Source: Isochrysis galbana | Lineage: Eukaryota; Haptophyta; Isochrysidales; Isochrysidaceae | NCBI GenBank assembly: GCA_018136815.1 | Contig: CM030931.1 | Location: 9,048,389-9,112,388, forward strand | Length of the DNA stretch: 64,000 nucleotides | Direction: 5' to 3' | Shown here: in pieces, positions 33,099 to 45,085 of the stretch | How the letters are laid out: every line of letters begins with the position of its first letter | Position numbering within the stretch: the stretch's first letter is position 1 | Position numbers and translations under genes: made by a program | Notes under the pieces: model-generated | Databases searched by the model: none | Told to the model about the DNA's origin: nothing | Seen by the model: the letters and a program-made list of their open reading frames with translations, nothing else

Positions 33099-34574
33099 AT
33101 GCAGCGCATCTCCCGCGCGCTTGCGCTGGTCTCGCTGGCATGCGACGCTACTGTCGCCCAGCTTCCTCGTCCGTTTGTCGCAGCCGGTTGCCAGAAGTGG
33201 TGCGGCACCACAAGATCGCTCCAGAGCGACTGCAACCTCAGCGACTGTGCCGGGTGCTCTGAGTGCGATAGCATTGATTCTCCTCGGTGCCACTCGCCCA
33301 TCGCCGGCGATTTCTTGAACCAGCGGTGCCTACCGTGGTGCAACCTGCATTGGGGTGTAGAGTCGCCTGATTGCGGACGTTGCGCCTGTCGCAGCTGCTC
33401 GCAGTGCGCAGGCTGGGTTGATCCGGCTACCCTGGTCTGCAAGCCAAAGATCAAAGGCGACAGCTCGAAGAAGGAGTGTAAGCGAAGTCAGTGTGAAGAT
33501 TGGCGCGCTTATGAAGACTGCCAGCTTTGCCGATGCCAGATGTGCGACTTCTGCTCGAAATACGCGCCAGGAGAGTTGGACAGCAGTCGCTCTATCATCA
33601 CTCCGATGCCGCCTCCGCCGCCCAGCACGCCTCCGCCGCCATCGCCGAAGCCGCTTCCTCCTCCGCCGCCGAAACCACCACCACCGCCGCCACCACCACC
33701 CGCTCCGGAATGCGTGCGCGGGCTCGAGCCCATCGCAGGGATAGGAAGCTGTTCAACATTGCAATTGGAGCGTGAATGCTCGCGGTCGTATACCGTCGTC
33801 ACTCCGGTACCACTGCCTTGCATGTGGAACGGTGAGCGATGCGTGGTATGGCATTGCCCTAGCCCACCGCCATCACCAGCAATGCCATCACCCCCGCTAT
33901 TGCCACCGCCACCGCCGGCGCCTTCTCCTTCGCCGTTTCCCCCGCCCTTTCCGCCTGCGCTCTCAATCATTCACTTACGTTGTTATGTGGCTCGCTATCC
34001 TGATCTATTTGTGGCTTATTGTCGGAGCACCTTTGACTTGTGCAATTGGGCCGAGATCCAGCGCCATTTTGATACTGCGGGAAGAAAGGAGGGCCGAACG
34101 GCGGAGTGCAAGGGGGAGCGATCGCTACCGCTCGTTCAGCAAATTGAAGTAAGTCGGCCGCCCCCGGTGCCTCTGCGATTGGGGTTTGTGCCGCAGTCAT
34201 CTCCTTTGTTGAGTCTCCTTCCGGAGGTCCTTTGGATCGTGTCCGCTATTGTCATTGTGATATTAGCAATCTGCTGCGTCGTCATATGCTGCTCGTACTG
34301 CGCTAGTGCCAAGGCAATAGAGAGTGCCGACTCTGACGAGAGCAGCGACGACGACGACGAATACGACGATGATGAGTACGAGGAGGAAGTCGAGGCGCCT
34401 CCTGCTCGGAAAGTTCGCAATGCTCATTCATCAAGCGGCGTATCACATATTGATGGTGCCGCCAGCCATTCTAGAATGAGCGGCGGGCGCTCCACGGCGG
34501 CCTTTCGCACCTCTTCACCGCGGCGCATCAACCCGGTGTTCACTCTGGACGACGACGACAACACATACATTTGA
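33099..34574 (+). CDS. Secreted Cys/Pro-rich single-pass membrane protein (491 aa)
   Basis: Single exon. ATG 33099 gives a signal peptide (MQRISRALALVSLACDATVA); the open frame extends upstream only through CT-repeat translation. Residues about 30-165 hold more than 25 cysteines in repeated C..C..C..W patterns. Two proline-rich spacers (about 171-205 and 262-292) resemble cell-wall-type linkers and flank a small Cys domain (ECVRGLEPIAGIGSC...CMWNGERCVVWHC). Residues about 293-337 are a CYVARYPDLFVAYC ... HFDTAGRKEGRTAEC module of the YLARYPDL...EGR type seen in many algal secreted proteins. A transmembrane helix (EVLWIVSAIVIVILAICCVVI) near 375-400 is followed by an acidic cytosolic tail (ESSDDDDEYDDDEYEEE). 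A surface-exposed adhesion, wall or receptor-like role is likely; the ligand is unknown. Confidence 0.8.
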   Translation: MQRISRALALVSLACDATVAQLPRPFVAAGCQKWCGTTRSLQSDCNLSDCAGCSECDSIDSPRCHSPIAGDFLNQRCLPWCNLHWGVESPDCGRCACRSCSQCAGWVDPATLVCKPKIKGDSSKKECKRSQCEDWRAYEDCQLCRCQMCDFCSKYAPGELDSSRSIITPMPPPPPSTPPPPSPKPLPPPPPKPPPPPPPPPAPECVRGLEPIAGIGSCSTLQLERECSRSYTVVTPVPLPCMWNGERCVVWHCPSPPPSPAMPSPPLLPPPPPAPSPSPFPPPFPPALSIIHLRCYVARYPDLFVAYCRSTFDLCNWAEIQRHFDTAGRKEGRTAECKGERSLPLVQQIEVSRPPPVPLRLGFVPQSSPLLSLLPEVLWIVSAIVIVILAICCVVICCSYCASAKAIESADSDESSDDDDEYDDDEYEEEVEAPPARKVRNAHSSSGVSHIDGAASHSRMSGGRSTAAFRTSSPRRINPVFTLDDDDNTYI

Positions 34575-35993
34575 CGATGCCCATAGTCCACCGGGTTCTT
34601 AGGACGGGGTGTTATGGATGCTCCATCTTGAGGTATAATATCCCTTTCTGGGGTATTATAGTATTGCTCCCTGCGTGCCCCGCGCGTCGGACTACGGTTG
34701 CCCCCCCCGCGCAGCCCCTTCGAACGTTTCTTTGTCTCTTCTGCACGTGTTCGTTGCGCGCGCTCTGCTCTGTTACTGTTAGTGTCGGCTCAACCACCTC
34801 TATGGAGGGAAGCGGGAGGAGCGGCCTGGGCGAGCGCGACGAGGGAGCGGATATGAGTGCAAGCTGGTGGCGAGGGAGTGGCTGAGAAAGAAGCTGTAGG
34901 TTACTGTAGGCCCAGATAGAAATAGCAGCATAATTGTATATTTGAATAGATTTAGATTTGTCAGATAAAAAAAATCTCTTAGATTTTTCAGATCTAAATA
35001 GTTCGACACATTTTTACATATTTTTTTGCATATTTGGGTAGCGACGTGGAGCCGGGGGGAGGGGAGCCCCCCCCTGCTTGGTATTGAACCCTCCAAAGTG
35101 CGGGTGCTCCTATATAAGTTTTAGTTGTTATCCCAGCAATAGGGCAGGGGTTAAAAAAAACGGACCTCCGGTTGCACCTTCTCTACGGACGAAGGTATCG
35201 GGGACGGAAGAAGAGAAGAAAAGGCAGAAAATTCTATGAAATAGAAATAGGGGCTGCGGGTGGAGGGCTGCACAGGGAAGGGGGTAAATAATGGATGGCA
35301 AGCCATTCGGATAGAGCTATGATGGAGCGCACAGGGCGATAGTGGACCGTTGGCCGTTGGGCGAGAGAAAGAAGCGGGTAAGGGGCCATTCCGCGAGGAG
35401 AAACCGCAGGGCGGGGTGGGGTGGGGGATATCTTGGTGGTTTTACGACGGGTGCACGAGGCTCTCTGGATGGGCAACCTCCCCGGGTTCCGAAACCGGCA
35501 GTCGAGCATTCTGCATTCCCTCCCCTACTCACAACAGGAAAGGCGCGAGAGAACATAGAGCTAGAGCAAGGCGGTGTCAAATGTTGTAGTGCCGCTACAG
35601 GCTGCCGTGGCAGTGCGGTGTTAGAGCCCTGAATCTTCAGACCTTTTGCTCTTGTACCAACCCGCAGGCCACAACAGAGGTGATCGCTCTAACACACAGG
35701 GCACGAAGAAACTATCACACCCGTTTAAGTCTTCCCTTGCGTGATTGATCAGATGGACAACCCTATGAAAGGCTAAGGTTGCGACACCCTCTGGGAAGCT
35801 GAAGGGGTGGCCAAGCGAATGCCAACTTCCAGCATGTGCACGATGCCTTAGAGCAACGTCCCGGTCTCACTCGCAAGTGATCCCGATGCGCCCACGGGCA
35901 ACCGCGAACCGAATGAAATACCGCCAGCATGATTCCTTCTCAGCCGACGACGACGATGGTTCTCGAACAACTATAAAGCCCGGCCGCACGCGA
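34575..35993. other. Intergenic with AT-rich island
   Basis: 34905-35040 is AT-rich and contains atctcttagatttttcagat (inverted-repeat-like) and catatttgggta, followed by a ggggggaggggagccccccc mini-hairpin at 35055-35076. The remainder (35100-35990) contains no recognised frame. The last part is the 3' flank of the GTPBP gene. Confidence 0.4.
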
Positions 35994-38811
35994 TCACTCA
36001 AGGCACTCTCTAATTGTGCCGATGGCCTTGGTCTTCCCCTCGGTGAAAAGCACCTTTGTTCCAGGTTGGATATACTCCGGCCGGTACATGAACTCAAATG
36101 TGACACGTGCGCGCACACCTGTACGTAATACGTCCTTGTCCATTTCGGCGATGCGCACACACTGCCGCACATTCCGCGCGTACAAAATAGGCTGGTAGTT
36201 GACCTGCAGCAAGAGCAGCATTGGTTCAAAATGGTGGACTAAGGTTCAAAATGGTGGACAGAAAGCATTGTAGATGCGAGCCACAAGCGGAAGCAAGGTG
36301 GGCATCCTGCGCCTCCCTGCTATGCGTGCGCTCCTGCGCCTCCTTGCATACATGTGTGCACTCATGGCATGACGTTGTGCCACACCTTCATTGTTGTCTG
36401 AGAGTGCAAGACAAGCACATCACAACTAAACGAACGCGTCGCGGTTGGGCTCGTCGATGGGTCAACGAGCACCATTCCTTTGCGCACACCAAAAGATTTC
36501 AGATGCTCCTTTGTGCGCGAGCGAACGACGAAGGCGCCGGTTTGGCCGGGGAGCAAAGTCGGTACGCCATTGCGCATGTGGTGTATGGATTTTACCGTCA
36601 CCGCATTGAACCTGCCAGGATGGGCGCGACTTCATCGGTGAAACCAGTGGACAGGTAAGCATGCCCCGTCCTCTCTAAAGAAAGAAAGTGATCTCGTGTC
36701 CAAGACAGCTTAAAAGGAATTGAGGGCCGGGCGCCGTTTGCATCAGTGGGCGTGAGTTGATGGGGGCAAACATGGCAATGCGCACCGCCCATGCGAATTT
36801 GGTCCCAGCGCGAGCTCGCTGCCCACGGAGACCACTCCCTTGAGTAGAGTGCCAGCAACGACGAGACCGACTCCAGGAACGTTGAAGAATTGATCAATCA
36901 AAAATTCGGGAGGGTGGTCGGTCTGTCAGCGGAGGACCATCGGGATGAGTGGTAGACACTAGTCACAGGCGCACGAGGGGACAATGCGGAAATATAAGCG
37001 ACGTCCAGAAGCGGCGGCAGGCACGAGTGAATTGCGCACAATCCTAGCGCGCATAAGTGTTGCCTGGTGCGCATCGCACTAGGGCGCCGTTTCTCACCTC
37101 GTTGGCCCACGCTCGCCGTCCAGGCATCAGATTGAAGAACTGCCGAAGCAGTGGCACTCCGGTACCATCCACAGACGAGATACTGAAGATGGGCGTTAGC
37201 GATGATCGACCAAAAGAGCGGACGCTGAGCATCAGATCGTCGACATTGCGCACCTGAATGTGTCGGCCGCTGGCGCTAAATCACACGGACCGCGCCCCAC
37301 TGCACCGCTACGACCAAGAGCCATGCCAAGAGGGAGTGGGGAACAGTGCAATCCCACCGCGAAGGGATGCTTTTTGGCGCCGGGCAGCTTGAGCATCTTG
37401 TTGAGCTGTGTGAGGCTCTCTTTGAGCACGCCTTCTGGGCAGAGGTCCACCTTGGTCACAACGACAAACAGCGGGACGTTGAGAGCGATCGCCTGAATCG
37501 ATCATTATCGGGTTGAGCGAGAATGAGCGATGACCTCTGCTCAGCGGCGCCATTGCGGAGGAAGCAGAGGAATAGGCGAGCTCTTGCAGTGGGCTAGGCA
37601 ATGCGCGTGGTCCGGTCTTCCACGGCGAGCGCGTACCATCCCCACATGTTCTTTGGTCATTCTTGTGATGCCATGGTTGGCTCCCACGACGACCATCACG
37701 TAGTCGGGCTCGTGGGCGGTCAGACCGTAAACGGTGGTACGCAGGTAACGCTCATGGCCCGCGAGGTCGATAAAGGAGACCACCTAGCACCACAAGGTTG
37801 GGCGCAGTGGTGGCAAAGTGTGAGATAAGCGCATGCGGCAAGACTCGACGCGCTTCAACACTGTGCGCCGCTGCCTGCACCCACACACATGGCGCCCCGT
37901 AGGCCCATCGATGTAGGCGAACCGTGCACGGCCTTCTCGCAGGGCGGGCACCACAAGTCCAGTGTGCACATGTTGGGCACGGCCTTCGCGCGTCTCGCCG
38001 GCACCTTGGCGATCTGCGCCGCCTCGCCGGCCACTGACTTTTGGTGCTTGTCGGTGGCGAGGCATTCCCCTTTGGAGCTGAGCCGCATGTGCTGATCCTC
38101 GGCGATCGAGGATGTGCGACCCGTCTCGGCCTCATGCTTGTGGCGGAGCACACGGCTCCGCGCGAGCCCACGGCCATCATCAAGAAAATTGACCGGGCCG
38201 GTGAGTACGCCGACCAGCGTGCTCTTGCCTGCATCCACGTTGCCCACGACAGCAACGCGCAGGTCCAGGTGGTGCCCCTGCGCAGGCAACTTGCGCACCA
38301 TACAATACATGGTGCGCAGCAGCACATCTTTCTCCACCTTTTCGCTACTATGCACAACGGTGCAGTCGCACGCGACGGTTTCAGCTACCTGCCTTAGTCG
38401 GTCGGCGAAGGCGTCGAGATCATCCGACGGAGCTGGACCCAGCGTGACTAGGCTCTCACCATCCTGGTCGGCCGCCTCGCGCACCCGGTTCTCCCATGGC
38501 TCCTCGTCCCCATGAAGGCTGAGTGTCTGGTTAAAGAGCGCCACCATCCCTTGGCTCACCGCAGCGCCAGTGCCAACTGAGCTGACTTCGACGCAAGCCG
38601 GGGGCGGCGCGGCGTCCCCACACGGCTCAGCCGACTCTAGGGCCTCCCTAGACCCTTCCCAAGGGCGCTCTCTCCCCTCCCTGGGCTGAAGCTCTCCGCT
38701 CTCTCCCATTGGAGAAGGAGAAGAGGAGAAGTGGTGAGGGGGCTTAGACGGGGCGAGCGGAGCGAGAGGGGGAGGCGGCGCGTCGTGACGGAGCGCGGCG
38801 GAGGAGGCCAT
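35994..38811 (-). CDS. GTPBP1/GTPBP2-type translational GTPase (605 aa)
   Basis: Seven exons, all joining in frame with GT-AG introns: 38811-38005, 37783-37637, 37492-37358, 37253-37098, 36922-36786, 36611-36386 and 36203-35994. Total is 605 aa against about 600-670 for animal GTPBP1/2. These cytosolic EF-1A-like GTPases act in mRNA turnover and rescue of stalled ribosomes. G1 is [15 protein letters not shown] near residue 185, followed by the family-specific [17 protein letters not shown] and ETGRTSS switch I. G3 is [19 protein letters not shown]4 is [12 protein letters not shown], and SISSVDG is the likely G5. Domain II contains [18 protein letters not shown] and [12 protein letters not shown]. 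Domain III has [11 protein letters not shown] and [18 protein letters not shown], and the end GKTKAIGTI matches. The N-terminal 90 residues are low complexity. GTPBP1 and GTPBP2 cannot be separated here. Confidence 0.93.
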
Positions 38812-38829
38812 CTTTCCCTCGTCAACCCC

Positions 38830-38897
38830 TAATCTGTCTCTCCCTCCCTCCCTCCCTCCCTCCCTCCCTCCCTCCCTCCCCTCTCTCTCTCTCTGTC

Positions 38898-38943
<46 letters not shown>
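38830..38943. repeat. CCCT/CT microsatellite upstream of GTPBP gene
   Basis: (CCCT)n then (CT)n on the plus strand, which is purine-rich in the sense of the minus-strand gene. It starts about 20 nt upstream of ATG 38811. Confidence 0.9.
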
Positions 38944-38945
<2 letters not shown>

Positions 38946-38949
38946 GGGG

Positions 38950-40859
38950 CAGTCATAGGAGTACAGAATAAAAAGGGGTCAAAATTTCTCGTACTCCTAC
39001 CACGTCTTGACCAAGTTCTCAACGAATGCCAAGCAGCTGCCAGGCTGAGAGGCCCACCCCCCCGCAGCGGGTCTTCCATGTAACACCGAGAACTTTTCTT
39101 ATATCAGGTACGTCCAAACTGCGGCCATCCTCCTCCTGTAGCGAGCCGCGTACGATTGATTGCGCGCCTCCTCTCGTCGCGCGGACAACATCAGCAAGGC
39201 TATCGATCTATGTGGATGGAAGCCTAAATGGGAAACATATTTATCGTAAAGTACTTGGCCGGAAGCCAAATACGTATCTATATATCTATATGCCGAGATT
39301 TTATACAATTATCACGGGCTGGGGGACAGAGCCCCCCACGAGGTATCTGAGTACAGGTACAGGCCCCTGCCGGTACATATCTTAAGATTCGTTGCGTATT
39401 AGTACGGAGTGTGGATCCAGATTCTTGCTTCTTGTGACACTGCGCTCACTGTGATCACTGGGATCTTGAGTTCATACTTCTAGTGTAAAGATACCGCGAT
39501 GGGGCGGGCGAGAGAACGGGTGGCCGGTCGGACTTGGCCCGAGCCGACCGACGGGGCTAGGGCTAGGTAGGGGGGTCGCGGATGTCGATGTCAGAGCAAG
39601 GCTGCTCTCACTCTTGGAGATTGCCTGCGAGGGCGCGCCGGCAGCTAGCGCGGAAGCGCGGAACGCGCGGTTCTTGTTCTTGCGGGGAGCTCATGGATGG
39701 AGCTTTCTTTCCTCGGGACTCGGGACTCATGTTGGTGTTGGAAGTGACTACGGGCATTGATTTCATTGATTGCGAACGACGCACGGAGGGCGCGGAAGTG
39801 CGAAAATAGGCTTGTGGCTTGTGGGGGGTTGTGGTAGGCGGCTGGGGATGGCTCAGTCAGGCGCGTGCTTGACTTGTATTGACTCGTTGCCTCGGGGTAT
39901 AGACTCGGAAACTCGGGGGGGCTCGCTGGGGAACGCGGAGGGACTCGACGAAGTGGAAACAAAAACACTCACGAGAAACCCAAAAACCAACGACCTTGAT
40001 TGACCTTGGGCTCAGAAAACTAACGTAAACCTGGCGGGGCCCGGGGCCCCCCATTAGGATGGATCGTCGAAAACGGGCATGCACCGCGCCCGGTCTCGAT
40101 TTGAAGTTGAGCTCTTTAAGCCCTTTCCGACTTTAGCGTCTTTCGAAAGAGTCTTTCGTCTTTCGTCATTATTTGTTATTTGGTTACGTTTTGGTTTTGG
40201 TGTGAGGGCTAGGGGGAGGGGTCTGTCTGGGTCACCGGATAGTATCCGCCGGATATATGCTAGTTACTAGTTTGGTGTATTGGGAACCTTCTACCAAAAA
40301 AATCCTCAAATTTCCTCAACCGTGAGATGGTCATTTTTCACCCCTAATAAAAACCCTGTTTGACCGCCCTATCACTGGTTTTCCGGAGTTTCTACAGGGT
40401 CGATTCCGATTCTGATTTCGGACTCGCGCGTGCGACAGTAGGCGACCTTGACAAGACCTTGAGCCGGTGGTGGGCGATGAGCGATGAGGTATCACCTCTC
40501 ATCAACGAGCCCACCTCCGGCTCCATTCCTTGCTGTGGTCTGTGGTCGTCTGGCAGGCCCACGAAGTACCAGTTGCCAGGAAATGGAATTGGGCGCGCGC
40601 CAGGAATTGGCTACGCGCCGAGTACTAGCTAAGCTAATACTTAAAGTTTTTTAGGATATGGGAGGGAGCTAGAGAAGGAGAAGGAAGGAGAAGAGTCGCA
40701 GAAGGATCGGTCGCCGTGTGCTCATCCATAAATAGGCATCAGTTTAGTCAAGCCTCACTCTCACGCTCCCCGCAATCTTCTCCTTCCTCTTTTCTCTCCT
40801 TTTTCACGTTTTCGCAGAGAATAGAGGGTGATGGAGGAAGCACGCGAGCCAGAACCACT
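38950..40859. other. Intergenic, no gene recognised
   Basis: No conserved frame. 39240-39360 is AT-rich then carries a gggggacagagccccccac mini-hairpin (39331-39349) like those at repeat edges. A family F copy lies at 40275-40380. 40020-40060 holds another G-run/C-run pair. Confidence 0.4.
40275..40380 (+). repeat. Repeat family F, copy 1
   Basis: Shares with the reverse complement of 51945-52040 the order aaaaatcctcaaa, ttttcaccccta and ccctgtttgaccgcccta (the last identical over at least 17 nt). Confidence 0.55.
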
Positions 40860-40861
40860 CT

Positions 40862-41345
<484 letters not shown>

Positions 41346-41393
41346 CCTATCTCTCTCTTCTCCCCCTCTTCCCCCCCCCCCCCCCTTCGCGCG

Positions 41394-42704
41394 ATGGTCG
41401 GGTGCTCGCTGCGCCTCGCCGCGCTCTCCCTGCTGACCGTGGGGGCCAGCAGCTTGCATGTGGGTCGTGCGCCCGTGGTCACGTTGCGCCGTGCCCACCC
41501 TCTCGCCTCGGAGAAGCCTCCCAATCTCCGACCCACGCTCGGAGAGGGCAGAGAGTCGCCTCCTCCCCTTCGGCCTCCCACTCTCCCCGAACCTGCCTCG
41601 GCCGTCTACTGCTTCTCTCGGCAACACGCGCGCTGCGCCCGCCCTCTCGCGTCGGAGAAGCCTCCTGATCGGTGGCCCACGACTCTAGGAGAAGCCGCCT
41701 CAACCGTCTACCGCTTCTCTCGGCCGCACACAATACGTGGCACACTGCTCGCCTGTGCGACTGGGGTGGGCAAGGCACTGATCGAGTCCCCTGAGCAGCT
41801 GGCGCTGCTACCCACTCTTCTGCCGCGCGCCATGCTAGGCGTGCTCGCACTCGTCCTCGGAAACCTCTTCATCGTCGGAATCAATCAGATCTACGATGTC
41901 GAGATCGACCTGGTCAACAAGCCCTTCCTGCCCATTGCAGCGGGAGTGATGAGCCCGGCATTCGCATGGGCGGTCGTCTGTGCCTCAGGTGACCTGCACG
42001 CCCGTGCGCAGCAGGCGGGCAGGGGAGTGAGGAAGTTCTAGTGCACGCGTACGCGGTTTCTTCAGCCGCGCTCACTGTCCATCCGCACGGTTCATGCCTC
42101 AGCTGCCGGCGGCGTTGCTCTAGTGAAGATGCTCTTCAGCCCACTCATCTTCAAGCTTTACGTCTTCGGTCTGTCGATTGGCGCCCTCTATTCAGTACCG
42201 CCCTTCCACCTGAAGCGCTTCCCGCTGCTAGCGGGGCTCATCATTGCATGCTGCCGCGGTTTCCTCCTCAACTTTGGGGTGTACTACGCCACACGTGAGG
42301 CCTTGGGGCAAGCCTTCCGCTGGAGCCCGCAGGTAGCCTTCCTAGCTCGCTTCATGACCATCTACGGCGTCGTGATCGCGGCCACGAAGGACCTACCAGA
42401 CGTCGATGGCGATCGTAAGGGCGGCATCGAGACTTTTGCTACCAAGCTGGGAACCGGCAAAGTGGCTGCGATCGCAAGCAGTGTGCTTGCGCTCAACTAT
42501 GTCGGCGCAATTGCTACCGCAATCGCTGCCGCCCCTGGCGTGTTTCGTACCCTGCCGATGATAATTGGCCATGGGCTTGCGGCCACATGGCTTGGCATCT
42601 CGTGGCGCAAGCTCACTGTCAAGTCAGCCGACTCGATCAAGCAGTTTTATGGCCAGATTTGGAACTTGTTCTACTACGAGTACATCCTCTATCTCGTACT
42701 GTAA
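41394..42704 (+). CDS. Homogentisate phytyl/solanesyl transferase (UbiA family)
   Basis: Plastid-envelope prenyltransferase that condenses homogentisate with phytyl- or solanesyl-diphosphate, the committed step to tocopherol or plastoquinone. Exons 41394-41988 and 42103-42704 (114-nt intron, phase 1) give 398 aa. The first Asp motif is NQIYDVEIDLVNKPFLPIAAG and the second is KDLPDVDGDRKGGIETFATK. YSVPPFHLKRFP and RGFLLNFGVYYATREALG between them are hallmarks of the HPT branch, and IWNLFYYEYILYLVL closes the protein. Multiple hydrophobic helices are evident. The leader MVGCSLRLAALSLLTVGASS is signal-peptide-like, followed by an Arg/Pro-rich transit region containing an imperfect tandem duplication (HPLASEKPPN... 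and RPLASEKPPD...). HPT versus HST cannot be settled from motifs alone, but HPT (VTE2) is the closer match from memory. Confidence 0.92.
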
Positions 42705-44224
42705 GAGCTAGGGGTTGCCCCATACCTCGTCACTGGGGGAGCACAGCTTGCAGTTCCTCTTCTACCATGCTGCCCAGCCTGTTGCCGGCAATGAAGCCTT
42801 CTCGTCTCGGGGGTGCAACTATGTAGCGAGTTCCGCACGGGGCGCTGCTTCATTCTCCGGCAGCGCCTCTCACTCACGCAGACGCCTATGCTCGCACTGC
42901 TTGCTCGTCCTCTTGACCATATTTGTTTGTGCCCTCGGGCGATACTCTTAGCCAACAAAAGTCAACACCCCCGGCTACGAAACCGGCGACAGGGGAAGTG
43001 GCTTGATTTCATTTTCCTTCGTCGTTCACACATATTTGTGCAGTGGATCGATGAAGTGATGGGTTAAGGGAATCCACGAGGGTGGATCTTGCAAGACGAC
43101 CACAAGCGAAGAGCTGGCAAGCATTGTTTGACTCGAATGCTCGATGAATGTCTCTCCCCTTGGCCTGCGGCATACGGGGCAAATCATGATCATGCATTAG
43201 CTACTTCACGAAGATTGTTGTGTAGCTAGATCCTCACACCAATCACTAATCTCGTGATTGGTCGCCATGTTGAGCGGCCTTGACCCCCCCACACGCTCTG
43301 CGACCACGTGTTGTATTCAAGTTCAACCTTTTTGGCGCACAAATATTCCGCCATGAGCACGAGTCTTCTTCTCTGCAGCGTGCCTTTTATGTTTGGCGTG
43401 GTCACGCAAGGCATGGAGATTCTGATTGTCCCTGGGCTCAAAATTTTGTTCGCCGATTTTCGTCTCGAGAATTCGAAAAGAGTTTGAGTTCTTATTTTTG
43501 TTACGGTAATTGTCGAGCCTCGCTTAAGCTTAAGGTAAGAAATGGAGAAGGCAGAAATTGGCCCCTCGCGTTCTGAGCCCCCCCCCCCCTTCTCTCTTCG
43601 ACTCGAAACTCGAGTCACGCGTTCAACTTCCCCCCGTGCCCGCGCGGACTCGAAACTCGAGTCTCGAGTTCGATTCCACGCAGGCGCTACCTAAGACATT
43701 ACACCGTAATACTGATCATACTATTCATAGGCGGCGAGCGAAGCGCACTATCTACATCTATAATATGTTGGCCGGAGGGCACTATTCATATCTTATATCG
43801 TTAGCCGAAATGCACTATTAGGTCCAAATATGAAATATGTTATCATGTTAGATGTTAGATGTTAGCCCAAATCCAAACCTATTTCTATGCTCATATTCAC
43901 ATTCGCACAAGCTCATTTGTTATTTGTTTGCAAGTTTTTATCATTATCAACATATCTACATATTTGTCGCATATTTGGGCACCTATTTGGGGATGCCTTG
44001 CTACTCGTCTCTACATATTTTCTACACATAAAAGCTACATATTTGGATTTGGGTTGGCCAGTCTACATATTTTGGGACTGGGGCCCTAGTAATCAGCGTT
44101 GAGCGCAAGGACTTCAACATGGAAATCTCGGAAGCTCTGTCGCAAGCGGCGACGGAGCTAGATATATGGCATTTAGCGTAACATCCATAATCGACTTATC
44201 ACAAACTAAGACATAAGACCGCCG
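42705..44224. other. Intergenic with AT-rich island
   Basis: No conserved frame. 43640-43670 has overlapping actcgaaactcgagtctcgagt palindromes around CTCGAG. 43830-44075 is an AT-rich island with acatatttg and catatttgggcacc units, a third instance of the motif described at 30783-30912. Confidence 0.4.
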
Positions 44225-44620
44225 GGCCCAACTACTTTTATAAGTAAGTAGGGGTCAATGGGGGCCTCGCGCCCCCCTCTCTCCATCGCGGACACCCCCA
44301 GGGGTGGGCCCGTACAATCAACCACAGCCCCTGCCCTTTGGCAGGGGCTGGGCAATCATCACACTGGCCCAGACCCCTAGTGGGCGCGGGCCGTGATTCG
44401 CACTCCCACGCCCTGCGTGGGCCTGCCCTCGAGCTGACCCCCCCCCTTCCCTGGTCGCCAGGCAGACAGATGCCTCTGGGCGGCTCCCATGGCCAGCGAG
44501 GCAAGCGTGGGAGAGCCAGGGGGGGCCAGGGGCTGAGCCCCAGCCTCCACTGCCCCCTGAGTGGCTGCTGGCTGGCCCTCTGGGAGCCCCCAAACAAAGG
44601 ACCTCTGAGAGCAGGCCGTG
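44225..44620 (+). repeat. Repeat family B, copy
   Basis: Close match in reverse complement to 10380-10735, with the same AT-rich edge (acttttataagtaagt), gggggcctcgcgcccccc mini-hairpin, cctgccctttggcaggggc inverted repeat and tggtcgccaggcagacag block. It ends near gacctctgagagcaggccgt, which also occurs near 9975. Confidence 0.75.
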
Positions 44621-44635
44621 GCGCGCAGGCAATAA

Positions 44636-44809
44636 GCGTTCATTTGGCCGCACGCTCCTGTGTAGAAGACTCGGGAGTAAGACTTTGATGGTGCCACGTT
44701 GACCCACTTACAAGGAGGGGCGTCCTGGCATTAAGGCGTTCTGTTGGGCGCACGCTCCTGTGTAGAAGTCAAGGCCCCTTGGAGCGAGCGTGTGGGCCCA
44801 ATGAACGCC
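44636..44809. repeat. 33-nt direct repeat and long imperfect hairpin
   Basis: gcgttcatttggccgcacgc at 44636 recurs at 44736 (gcgttctgttgggcgcacgc); both continue ctcctgtgtagaag. The second copy pairs with an inverted copy ending at 44809 (gcgtgtgggcccaatgaacg), giving a stem of about 24 bp with few mismatches around a 25-nt loop. Confidence 0.65.
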
Positions 44810-45007
44810 TTATTGCCCTCAGGCGGTTGCAGCTGCGAAGGCGCGTCTGCGGATCGGGGAAGGAGCACTAATTGCCAAACCGCCCACCTTCCTGACTACC
44901 CAACTTTTTGTACATCGTTAGTATTATTTTACAACAGAATGCCGTCGTCCACAGCACAGCCCAACAAATGGTTCGGTGGGGTGGGCAGATGGGCAGGTGT
45001 GTCGCAA

Positions 45008-45080
45008 CAACATTGGCCCTGAGGGGATGAAGGCCTTTGCCGAGGCCCTATCCAAGGGGGCCTTGAACAATCTCGAACGA
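45008..45080 (+). pseudogene. Leucine-rich-repeat fragment cut by AT-rich block
   Basis: Reads RNNIGPEGMKAFAEALSKGA then LNNLE, one unit of an RNI/NLR-type leucine-rich repeat (NxIGxEGxxAxAxAL..G.L..L). No further repeat follows: GC-rich host sequence changes at about 45080 to the AT-rich block. Upstream, a donor- or acceptor-like ag lies at 45000 but no other repeat is visible. It is best read as a gene interrupted by insertion or a stray exon. Confidence 0.55.
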
Positions 45081-45085
45081 ACATC

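Noticed and set aside
35480-35510. tRNA-like gggttccgaaacc box
   Set aside because: No matching A box, anticodon arm or acceptor stem could be found around it. No tRNA gene is supported in the window.
37784-38065. Continuation of the GTPBP first exon to 37855 (DLWCPPCEK...)
   Set aside because: The switch II segment FIDLAGHE is only reached by splicing from 38005 to 37783. The read-through sequence has no family similarity and ends in a stop.
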